Shown here one piece after another: positions 47,294-56,457 of a stretch of DNA of 64,000 nucleotides (position 1 is the stretch's first letter; each line of letters begins with the position of its first letter). This DNA is from Siphonodentalium dalli. Its lineage: Eukaryota; Mollusca; Scaphopoda; Gadilida; Siphonodentaliidae. The DNA lies in assembly GCA_032622095.1 (NCBI GenBank), contig CP136062.1, forward strand, positions 151,216,875-151,280,874, read 5' to 3'. The translations under genes were made by a program, and so were the position numbers. Below the pieces are notes generated by a model that saw only the letters and a program-made list of their open reading frames with translations, did no database searches and was not told where the DNA came from.

Positions 47294-48412
47294 TCACATT
47301 TCCTCTGCAGTGCCCTTTGTTGTCGCAGCGGTTCTGCTGGGCCTCATGGAGCTCGATGATCTAGTCGACCTTGAGATTGAATCCCTGTATGCCACAAACT
47401 TCCGTTGGATTGCCTTGCGAAGTGTTGATGTTGTTCTATAGGAACTACTACGGGCCTGGCATCGGAAAACTCTTCCGGTGGACAGATTACCTGTTAGAGT
47501 TGCTGCATATACTCCACGTGGGATACGGCTAAGTAGCAGATATTGGACCACTGGAGGTAGTCGTCGATTATCCAGACCTTCTGTGGGTCGTGAGTCGTAA
47601 GACCGTGGCTCGAGTGGACGATGAGCACACTTCGCGGTCCCGATAGAGACCGCGACGACGTCGTTGGGAACGAGCCATTCTCTGCGCGGCGGGTCGCCAG
47701 TGCCTGGGATTGCGACGTCAATGTTCTGCTTTCGGTTGTCCTTGGGGTGGTAAAGGATAGGCACTGGGGCATCTAGGAAATGCTCCTTATGGCGCCGGAG
47801 CAATAGCTCCTGCGCCCAGTCGCGTACCTTCTTACGGCTGGTGAGGATTAGGTCACTGGGCCACTTTGAGGGCTTCATCTTTTGCTCTGTAGTCGACGCC
47901 AATCTCTTCGTAGTAGTCTGCCTTTTTTGAAGCCAGTGGTGAAGCATTTCACCTGCAATCGTTGGCGGCTGTCCTTGAACTCCGCAGCAAATTACCTGGA
48001 CGTCGTGTTGGTCAAGCCAGTTCAAAAACATCTCCTGGATAGGCAGGGGCACAGCGCAGACCTCGTCCCAGATGATGACGCGCGGGATCAACTTCTGCCC
48101 CATGCGGTCGGGCGTCCAGTCATTCTGACCACTCCATCGGAAGAAGCTGTGGTATGTCTGGGCTTTGACCCCACGGACCCGCATTTCTTTGACGAGGCGA
48201 TGGGTCGGGGTAAACACGATGGGATCTCTTATCCGAAAGGGCTCGATCGCTCTTGTGGTCTTGCCACTGCCTCCTCCACCATTAAGGTAGCTCAGCCGGT
48301 GCCGGGTCATGCAGTTCGTCGTTGTAGCTGGGCGCCATTGATTCCGCCATCGGTTTGGCTTGGCTATAGTATTCTGGCTTGGGGGGGGGTACGCGGTGTG
48401 TTCCTGCTGCAT
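47294..48412 (-). pseudogene. SF1-type helicase/ATPase, broken
   Basis: Minus-strand gene whose ATG (48,410-48,412) lies on the junction with the right arm. Residues about 40-150 carry a Walker A motif (LNGGGGSGKTT), a motif Ia-like VFTPTHRL, Walker B IIWDEV, and a motif III-like segment (VICCGVQGQPP). The first frame stays open to 47,294, but its C-terminal half is low-complexity. The real C-terminal motifs (an LIVHSSHGLT motif V-like segment and YLAVSHVEY motif VI-like segment) lie in the frame open from 47,772 to 47,494, so at least one frameshift (about 47,850-47,700) has broken the gene. Order and motifs fit Pif1/RecD-type SF1 helicases. Likely role: DNA unwinding in element replication. 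It is convergent with the integrase. Confidence 0.7.
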
Positions 48413-51348
48413 GTCCGGCGGTAAAATAATTTTTTTGGAAAACGATGAAAGTTGGACCAGATTGGATTGATAGAGCACGAATTGGGTAAAAAGAACACCT
48501 TTAGCGCAAAAAACTAAATTTCCATTTTTCGGTCGAAATTTTCTAAGTTGAATGTTAAACGAATGTCGAACGCCGAACGCCTAACCAACTTCACACTTCA
48601 GACTGACATTCGAATTTCCTTTTCGAGTTTCCTTCACAATTTTGACCAGATTCGAGTGGGGGAGCACGAATTGGGTCAAAACATGATGTTTCGCGCAAAA
48701 AACTCGAAATCCATTTTTGGGCTGAAATATTTTCTAAGTCGAACGCCTAACTGAAAGCCAGCCTGACATTCGATTTCACTTAAAAACTTGAAATCGGCAA
48801 CAGTCTGCGACCCGTGCGTTTGGTTATGAAGATTACTACTGGGGACGCACTTCCTCACCAAATTTGGAGTTGATCGGTCAACAAACGAGGCCTGTCCCCT
48901 CTGTAGGGGCCTATATATTTTTGGGTCGAAATTTTCTGTCCGGCGGTAAAATACAATTTTTGGAAAACGATGAAAGTTGGACCAGATTTGATTGATAGAG
49001 CACGAATTGGGTAAAAAGAACACCTTTAGCGCAAAAAACTAAATTTCCATTTTTCGGGCGAATTTTCTAAGTTGAATGTTAAACGAATGTCGAACGCCGA
49101 ACGCCTAACCAACTTCACACTTCAGACTGACATTCGAATTTCCTTTTCGAGTTTCCTTCACAATTTTGACCAGATTCGAGTGGTGGAGCACGAATTGGGT
49201 CAAAACATGATGTTTCGCGCAAAAAACTCGAAATCCATTTTTGGGCTGAAATATTTTCCAAGTCGAACGCCTAACTGAAAGCCAGCCTGACATTCGATTT
49301 CACTTAAAAACTTGAAATCGGCAACAGTCTGCGACCCGTGCGTTTGGTTATGAAGATTACTACTGGGGACACACTTCCTCACCAAATTTGGAGTCGATCG
49401 GTCAACAAACGAGTCATGTCCCCTCTGTAGGGGCCTATATATTTTTGGGTCGAAATTTTCTATGTCCGGCGGTAAAATAATTTTTTTGGAAAACGATGAA
49501 AGTTGGACCAGATTTGATTGATAGAGCACGAATTGGGTAAAAAGAACACCTTTAGCGCAAAAAACTAAATTTCCATTTTTCGGTCGAATTTTCTAAGTTG
49601 AATGTTAAACGAATGTCGAACGCCGAACGCCTAACCAACTTCACACTTCAGACTGACATTCGAATTTCCTTTTCGAGTTTCCTTCACAATTTTGACCAGA
49701 TTCGAGTGGGGGAGCACGAATTGGGTCAAAACATGATGTTTCGCGCAAAAAACTCGAAATCCATTTTTGGGCTGAAATATTTTCTAAGTCGAACGCCTAA
49801 CTGAAAGCCAGCCTGACATTCGATTTCACTTAAAAACTTGAAATCGGCAACAGTCTGCGACCCGTGCGTTTGGTTATGAAGATTACTACTGGGGACGCAC
49901 TTCCTCACCAAATTTGGAGTCGATCGGTCAACAAACGAGGCCTGTCCCCTCTGTAGGGGCCTATATATTTTTGGGTCGAAATATTCTGTCCGGCGGTAAA
50001 ATACAATTTTTGGAAAACGATGAAAGTTGGACCAGATTTGATTAAAAAGAACACCTTTAGCGCAAAAAACTAAATTTCCATTTTTCGGTCGAAATTTTCT
50101 AAGTTGAATGTTAAACGAATGTCGAACGCCGAACGCCTAACCAACTTCACACTTCAGACTGACATTCGAATTTCCTTTTCGAGTTTCCTTCATAATTTTG
50201 ACCAGATTCGAGTGGGGGAGCACGAATTGGGTCAAAACATGATGTTTCGCGCAAAAAACTCGAAATCCATTTTTGGGCTGAAATATTTTCTAAGTCGAAC
50301 GCCTAACTGAAAGCCAGCCTGACATTCGATTTCACTTAAAAACTTGAAATCGGCAACAGTCTGCGACCCGTGCGTTTGGTTATGAAGATTACTACCGGGG
50401 ACGCACTTCCTCACCAAATTTGGAGTCGATCGGTCAACAAACGAGGCCTGTCCCCTCTGTAGGGGCCTATATATTTTTGGGTCGAAATTTTCTGTCCGGC
50501 GGTAAAATACAATTTTTGGAAAACGATGAAAGTTGGACCAGATTTGATTAAAAAGAACACCTTTAGCGCAAAAAACTAAATTTCCATTTTTCGGTCGAAA
50601 TTTTCTAAGTTGAATGTTAAACGAATGTCGAACGCCGAACGCCTAACCAACTTCACACTTCAGACTGACATTCGAATTTCCTTTTCGAGTTTCCTTCATA
50701 ATTTTGACCAGATTCGAGTGGGGGAGCACGAATTGGGTCAAAACATGATGTTTCGCGCAAAAAACTCGAAATCCATTTTTGGGCTGAAATATTTTCTAAG
50801 TCGAACGCCTAACTGAAAGCCAGCCTGACATTCGATTTCACTTAAAAACTTGAAATCGGCAACAGTCTGCGACCCGTGCGTTTGGTTATGAAGATTACTA
50901 CTGGGAACACACTTCCTCACCAAATTTGGAGTCGATCGGTCAACAAACGAGTCATGTCCCCTCCATAGGGGCCTATATATTTTTGGGTCGAAATTTTCTA
51001 TGTCCCGCGGTAAAATATTTTTTTTGGAAAACGATGAAAGTTGGACCAGATTTGATTGATAGAGCACGAATTGGGTAAAAAACGCTAAAAACAAAATTTC
51101 CATTTTTCGGTCGAAAGTCCAGCGATCGTCTGGAAAATGGGAAAACCGATGAAATTTCAGAAAATTCGAGCGGGGGACCACGAATTGGACCAATAGAGCA
51201 CCTCTCCCGCCAAAACCCGAAATTGGACTTTTAATGAAATTTTCTAAGTCGAATGTCAACCGAATGTCGAACGCCGAACGCCTAACCAACTTCACGCGAA
51301 TGTCAACCGAATGTCGAACGCCGAACGCCTAACTAACTTCACACACCT
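48413..51348 (-). repeat. Right-arm tandem array, inverted, five anchor copies
   Basis: Same unit as the left arm in opposite orientation, with anchors at 48,548, 49,072, 49,598, 50,104 and 50,610 (spacings 524, 526, 506, 506). The two 506-bp spacings lack about 20 bp around TTGATAGAGCACGAATTGGG. The outer end (51,110-51,348) mirrors the left terminal unit with small deletions. Right-arm units carry their own variants (for example GAGTCATGTCCCCTC in two units) and are not copies of the left higher-order blocks. Confidence 0.95.
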
Positions 51349-51357
51349 GAGTTATTG
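51349..51357. repeat. Target site duplication, right copy (GAGTTATTG)
   Basis: Exact repeat of 13,571-13,579, immediately outside the last base (T at 51,348) of the inverted terminus. Confidence 0.92.
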
Positions 51358-51883
51358 CCCTTCATGCAGGATTAACAAAACATGTCTTCAGTTAGTGGAC
51401 AATCCCAAGCTCGCGTGCCATGCGTGGTTGGATTGTCCATTTATTAATGACCATTTTGGGTACCGATTGTCCATTTATAAGTGGACAATCCTTGAAGAAT
51501 TGCCTGCCATTACATGTATTTTGTTTTAATGTGTAACTTTTCATGTATTAACTGTTATTTTTAACTGCCTCCATTGGTGTATTGCAATAACTCATCTTAT
51601 CTTATCTAATTATAATATGCATTTTTGCTTTCTTTTTATGGCACACTATAGCTTCTTTGTCGAAATGCCTGCACAAAAATACACCAGCGGTCAGATGCTC
51701 ATAGCCCGTTTTTATATAACCATGGGTACATGTCAGATATAACCGTACAAAAAAAACTGCCGTTCTTTTGACCGTGTATTTATCCATGGTGTGTGTGCCT
51801 GTGGTTGTCCGTAACCTGGTGCCCGGTGGTATTGCTTTGAAAGGTAATCATGTTCGACTGGTGTCGTTAGATTAGTAATGAGA
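51358..51883. other. Flank without gene; small palindromes
   Basis: Continuation of the host sequence interrupted at 13,579. A GTGGACAATCC/GGATTGTCCA motif is repeated in both orientations between about 51,395 and 51,492, including a GATTGTCCA-TTTATAAG-TGGACAATC hairpin. No coding feature recognised. Confidence 0.5.
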
Positions 51884-52286
51884 TTATAATAATAATAATG
51901 CATATAATTTATATAGCGCTTAATCCCTGGTGTAGCTCTATGCGCTTACATTATTACCCCAGCTGTTTTTTATGAGTAATGCCGAGTCTTGTGCCTGCTG
52001 CCATTTTACAGGCGCTTCACTAGAGCGGCTTACGGATACCCAACAACCAGGTACCTATTTCTCGTCTAGGTACGACGAAGCGAGCACAGTACAAGTGACC
52101 TTGCCCAAGGGTCAGAACCTGGCGCGAGATTTGAAACAGCGTGTGGCTATATATAGCACACACACCGCTCAATTCGGCCAAGCCACTGTTGTGGAGACAA
52201 TAGTCCACCGAGCGAGGCGCGAACTCACGCCGGTGCATTAACACCATTACAAGTCCGACACTCTACCCACTGGGCTACCACATCCA
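51884..52286 (-). mobile_element. tRNA-derived SINE
   Basis: On the minus strand the sequence begins GGATGTGGTAGCCCAGTGGG and contains an A-box TAGCCCAGTGG (52,268-52,278) and a B-box-like GAGTTCGCGCC (52,216-52,226). A roughly 280-bp body follows, ending in AAGCGCTATATAAATTATAT and an (ATT)n tail (51,885-51,899). A tail of that type is shared by SINEs mobilised by L2/CR1-like LINEs. The tRNA-like part lacks a complete cloverleaf, so it is not a tRNA gene. Confidence 0.75.
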
Positions 52287-52879
52287 CATTAGCGGTTTCT
52301 AAGTCTTGTCTGTTTGAACTTTGTCTGAAATAGACTCACTTTTTAAACAGGAGCGACGGGAAATCGCACGTTGAGTTGGTTTAGGGTTTTTTTTGTTTTG
52401 AAAAAGTGTTTATATATGATATACAGAGGCCAACAGAACGATACCATATATATACTATATGCGACTTCATCCAATTTTGGGTTAATTGGGATGTGTAGTT
52501 TTATGTCTTTGGTGTATGTAGTTTGTTGGTTATGAGAGCTCATTTTCCCATGATTTATGCTCCATATGTGGTCTTAAAATTGCTATATTATTTCAAACAG
52601 GGTTGGCGCCAGGATATCCCCGACGCAGGGGCTATACGATTCCCCGACAGGGGGTCGGGTTTCATGCAGCTACCGGGTTGACCATTGTATATCTCATCGA
52701 CGAGGGGTGGCTATCTCTCCCCGACAGGGGTGAGGATGTAGCCCCTTGACTCCTCCCCAGGTGCCACGCAACATAATTTAGTATCGATGATTTCTCGTCT
52801 TCAGTGAATGCAAGACCGTGCTCTTAGCATGGGGTGCCAAGCAGCGACGTGTCGACAGTGGTGGCTAAGCAGGGGTCTT
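52287..52879. other. No gene; repeated CCCCGACAGGGG motif
   Basis: Non-coding. Between about 52,617 and 52,750 the motif TCCCCGAC(G)CAGGGG / CCCCGACAGGGG occurs three times with variation, each followed by GTAGCC- or GGCTAT-like sequence. Confidence 0.45.
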
Positions 52880-53525
52880 ACCCCCCCCCCCCCACAGCAA
52901 ACTCTAGTCAAACCTAATGCAACATTAATTGGAAAATTCACACCAAAATTAGGTTGAAATTGTTCTCGTAGTTTGATTTTCCAACAATTTTTCAATGACA
53001 AATTTGTTGTTTTAGACCAACATTTGCATATATCCATTTCATTTGCAAAATTATGGACTGAAATGGCCATCAGTTGGCAATTTTCAAACCTAAGTTTGGG
53101 TGTCAGGTTAAAAATTTCTCCGAATTGGAAAGCTTGAGGCCAGTCCAGATGCTAGGATTGTCAAATTTACATGTACAGTTTTTCAAAATGTTCTCACATT
53201 GGGCCTAACCATCGGCCGACCCGTGTGTTCTGTGCCCTTGTCAGTAGTTATATACTTGCTAATTAATTTAAGAAAAATTAAATCGGGGTGTAAATTTGTC
53301 TGGCGATATACCAATAGATGTTAGGATTTTTAAATCTCATATTGGGCCGAACCATCATTTTCACCAAAAATTGGGAAAAATCAAAGCACCGGGGGGGATG
53401 TGCAAATTTAATTTCGCAAACTTATGAGTTTGGTGTGGCTGAATGGGGTGGGGTGCGGTTGGAAATTCCAAGGTGGAGACCACCCCAACGAAAACCATCT
53501 AGCCAAGTCCCGGGTGCCAAATATC
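52880..53525 (+). repeat. Interspersed repeat family G, copy 2
   Basis: Begins after a run of C (52,880-52,892) and shows the family landmarks: GGTTGAAATTGTTCTCGTAG, TTTGATTTTCCAACA, GGAAAGCTTGAGG, GGGGGGGATGTGCAAATTTA, GGTGGAGACCACCCC, and AGCCAAGTCCCGGGTG at the end. Longer than copy 1. No coding content. Confidence 0.55.
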
Positions 53526-53935
53526 CCAGACTCAACCAGGGGTGCCACTCGCGACCTATAGTTTCTGCTTTCGGCATTGGCCTATTTGTTTTCTATCCGA
53601 GAATACACTGCACCGACGACAATATATTGACCATACTCTGAATAAAAACGCTTCCGTGGCGATCACACGGTAACATCGTGCTGCAAGTAAGACGATAATT
53701 GTGTTCTGGAGATGATACGGAAGACCGATTGTCAAAAACCGCAACATCAAAATACACAGGGCAATGCTTATCGATCCAAACTGTGGAATGTGTTTTTATT
53801 GTGTATTTCTCGCATATACCCATGGTTATATATAAACGGGCTACGAGCATCTGACTGCAGGCAAATATGCGAGTGTGTAAACGTGCCCGTAGCTATTTAA
53901 TTGATAAGATGACAGAAATTGAATTATAACATATA
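53526..53935. other. No recognisable gene
   Basis: Only short open frames on both strands, with no splice-bounded exon, RNA gene or repeat family recognised. A stretch with ATAACCATGGGTATATGCGAG-like sequence (about 53,810-53,830, minus strand) has a loose counterpart at 51,715-51,730. Confidence 0.35.
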
Positions 53936-54258
53936 GTATATACGCATAGTGTTTCTGAATAACAAATTTAATCCACGAGTGGGATTGGCGATTTACACCA
54001 CGAGCTTCAGCGAGTGGTGTAAATCGCCAATCCCACGAGTGGATTAAATTTGTTATTCAGAAACATCATGCGTATCTTTTGTTTATGCCACGATCTTTAC
54101 AATGCGATGGATAAACACTTTTCCGTTCAAATTGTATGGAGAAAGTTTAATCCACTCTGCGAAGTTTAATAAACAGTAGGCACGTTTAATCAACAGGTGT
54201 TGATTAAATGTAAAATTTAAACAGATGGCTTTATTTATATAGGCGATCGTGGTATAAA
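53936..54258 (-). mobile_element. Palindromic element, copy 2 (uninterrupted)
   Basis: Inverted, uninterrupted copy of the element at 868-1,676. The palindrome lies at 53,939-54,075, followed by the GTTGATTAAA region and the GGCGATCGTGGTATAAA end. It serves as the empty-site reference for the Helitron-like insertion at 886-1,363. Confidence 0.7.
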
Positions 54259-54286
54259 CCTTTATAGACTCATTTGTGTACCTCTT

Positions 54287-55497
54287 TAACGTACCCTTAA
54301 TAGTACTGGCTCCACCATAGACCCGCGTTGGAATCTCATGTGGAGAAATGACTATGTATGCTTTTCAATAAGTAGGTTATATGCTTTCAACAACAAAAAA
54401 TTGGTAGACATCACAGAAAGTTGCTCGGTCGCCATGGCAACGGATTAAATGTACATGCGAAGTATGGAGGTTTTCGACAACTGGAAAGCTTACACTTAAC
54501 CACTTAATTCGCATTGGATTCATTAAAATTGTGTGCATATTATCCAATTTTGCTATATAAGCATAACAAAACTTGTAAAAAAATACAAGAAACAAGTTGA
54601 ATGGCCATATATCACTACGTTGTCATGGTAACGATCGAATACTTCTGCATATGGTGGATGCAGATGGTGTAACTAAATGACTGCCTGGCATATATCGCAA
54701 ACGACATAATATAGAGAACTGATTAAATGTTTATTTCAATATGTGAGTCATGTGATTAAAAAAAATATGGGTAGACATCACACAAAGTTTATCGGTTGCC
54801 ATGACAATAGCTTACAAATACTTGCCAAATATTGAGGTTTCCTACAACTGGGACGCTGGCAATTGGCCACTCAACTTGTGTCTTGCATTTCCTGTCAAGT
54901 TTGATATGTTTATAGATATGTGCACGCAGTTTTAACAAATCCAACGCGAAATAAGTGGTTAATTGTAAGCTCTCAAATGGTTAGAAGCCTCAATATTTGG
55001 CATGCATTTTATGACGTTGCCATGGCAACCGAGCAACTGTGTGTGATGTCTACCAAATTATTTTTGAAATCATATGCCTCACTTCTTGAAATATACATAT
55101 AGTCAGTTCTCTATTTTATAATGTCGATTGCGTTATACGTTTGTCATCGTGTGCTTGCCAGCCATTTAGATAACCCATCTGCACCCACCATATTTAGTGG
55201 TATTCTATCGTTACCATGACAACGGAGCTATATATATGTGGCTTGCATTTCCTGACAAGTGTTATATGTACACGAAATTTTAATAAATCCAATGCGAAAT
55301 ACCTGGTTAATAGTAAGCGCTCCAGTTGTTGGAAACCTCAATATTTGACATGTATTTTAAGCCGTTATCATGGCAACCAACCAACTTTCTGCGATGTCTA
55401 CCCAATTAAAAAGAAATCATATAACATATTTATCGAAGTCTACAAATAATCAGTTCTCCACATGAGAATTGTGGGGCCAGTAATATTAAGGGTACTG
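54287..55497. mobile_element. Foldback element with four subrepeats
   Basis: Ends are GTACCCTTAATA(G/T)TACTGGC with TCTCATGTGGAGAA shortly inside, inverted relative to each other (about 54,290 and 55,495). Inside, a roughly 160-bp subrepeat (GTAGACATCACA..., TCGCCATGGCAAC, ATTCGCATTGGATT) occurs twice in one orientation (from about 54,405 and 54,770) and twice inverted (ending about 55,065 and 55,410). No coding frame. Its right end overlaps the left TTAA of the next element, so the exact limit is ambiguous. Confidence 0.6.
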
Positions 55498-55826
55498 TAC
55501 ACTAAATCCGGCCATTTATGGGACCATCTAGCTCCTTTTAAACTCAACAGAATATATGCAACAAATGAATGAATTTGAGCCATGGATGGGGTGCAAAATA
55601 CACTCATTGTAAAACAACATGGTAATTATAATGAGTTTATGGCTCGAGTCATAAACTCATGTTCATTATAATTACCATGTTGTTTGTATATATATCGTTC
55701 ATGGAGCACATGAGTGTATTTTTGCACTGATCTATGGTTCAAATTCATTCATTTTTGCATACCGGTATGTTCTGCTAAGTACAAAAGGTGGTGGTTTCAT
55801 AAATGGCCGGAACAGTCCCCCTTTAA
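55486..55826. mobile_element. TTAA-flanked miniature element
   Basis: TTAA at 55,486-55,489 and 55,823-55,826, with GGGTACTGTACACT and GGGGGACTGTTCCGG termini. An internal palindrome (about 55,618-55,682) has arms ACAACATGGTAATTATAATG and its complement around TTTATGGCTCGAGTCATAAA. Same family layout as 7,792-8,381. Confidence 0.65.
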
Positions 55827-56024
55827 GAACGTCCATGCGTCCGTAGCCCATCAGCGGTAGATAATAAAGAGCGTTTTTTAAAGCTGAAAATTAACTTAAT
55901 AAATTTTCATTACATTGGTTTCAATTCCGACCGTGCACATTTTAATACAAGGCGGGGACTCTTTAACCCTTCAATACCTGGAGTTTCCTGACATTTTTTC
56001 CAGACTCGATCAAAAGCTGTCTGA

Positions 56025-56457
56025 CTACCAAGAGCAGTTCACTTCCATGAACTGAAGACTTGTTTTCCGTTTGAGACCACGCAGCACCAAGTTAGCTCGT
56101 CGGAACTGATGTTCCCAAAGAACATGACAGTCGTTGTCTGCATGTGAATTGTCAAGTAAGGATCGATACACGTAGCATGGACTGTTCGAAATAAAGGTCA
56201 GTGTTCTCGTCTGGTTTGTAGATGGACTCGAAATAAGACATCCATGCTGAAAGAATGCCAGTTTGGTCACGGAGAAATACATCGTTGAAATTCATCATAT
56301 TTGTAAGACCACTTGCTTGTGAGTCTGAATTCAATGATTTCCAGAAACGCACTTGGTCGTAGGTTTGCATGACACTCAAGATCTTCGCACGCCCTCTGCT
56401 CATTTGCGCGTGAAGAGGAACGTATGAATCATCGTTTCGCGTCCTTGTATTGTACAT
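56025..56457 (-). pseudogene. Possible LINE reverse-transcriptase-ORF fragment
   Basis: A minus-strand frame contains DQVRFWKSLNSDSQ and, about 30 residues later, ILSAWMSYFESIY. This resembles the linker between endonuclease and reverse transcriptase in non-LTR retrotransposons (typically a FW motif and then W-x-x-YF-x-x-L). Neither the endonuclease nor the polymerase motifs are present, and the frame changes near 56,200. If correct it is a short dead remnant. Confidence 0.35.

Larger units (their letters stand above)
42105..47445. repeat. Recurring short hairpin motifs scattered in the core
   Basis: Stem-5/loop-3 hairpins recur in identical or near-identical form. GTTCC-GTA-GGAAC occurs at 42,210-42,222 and 43,007-43,019 and, as reverse complement, at 43,262-43,274, with variants at 45,634 and 47,433-47,445. 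GTGGC-GGA-GCCAC is at 42,105-42,117 (core of it inverted at 43,055). ATTAC-AAA-GTAAT occurs at 44,898-44,910 and 45,022-45,034, and ATTAC-TTC-GTAAT at 43,898-43,910. TATAGC-TTC-GCTATA is at 44,929-44,943 (shorter at 43,871). GTGAC-TCT-GTCAC is at 46,160-46,172 (variant at 45,006). Some lie in coding sequence and some between genes. Confidence 0.7.
13580..51348. mobile_element. 37.8-kb virus-like element with satellite-array terminal inverted repeats
   Basis: Both ends begin AGGTGTGTGAAGTTAGTTA and stay inverted-identical with few changes for about 280 bp, then continue as inverted tandem arrays. A 9-bp direct duplication flanks it. Layout: left arm 13,580-41,941 (28.4 kb), core 41,942-48,412 (6.5 kb), right arm 48,413-51,348 (2.9 kb). 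The core carries seven decayed ORFs including a DDE integrase, an SF1 helicase and structural-like proteins. The gene set resembles Polinton/Maverick or adintovirus-like elements, but neither a protein-primed DNA polymerase nor a packaging ATPase is visible. Tandem-repeat termini plus 9-bp duplications resemble Drosophila Foldback elements; Polintons normally make 6-bp duplications. The limits are seen directly; the classification is inference. Confidence 0.88.

Noticed and set aside
47294-47493. C-terminal end of the helicase frame as real protein
   Set aside because: The region is a Ser/Arg/Thr-rich out-of-frame read; conserved helicase motifs lie in another frame (47,494-47,772).
13571-51357. 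Polinton-type 6-bp target duplication with longer inverted termini
   Set aside because: Extending the inverted termini outward fails at the first base (G at 13,579 versus C on the complementary side), while the direct 9-bp match is exact.
52200-52286. tRNA gene on the minus strand
   Set aside because: A- and B-box-like sequences are present, but no full cloverleaf can be drawn and the sequence continues into a SINE body with an (ATT)n tail.
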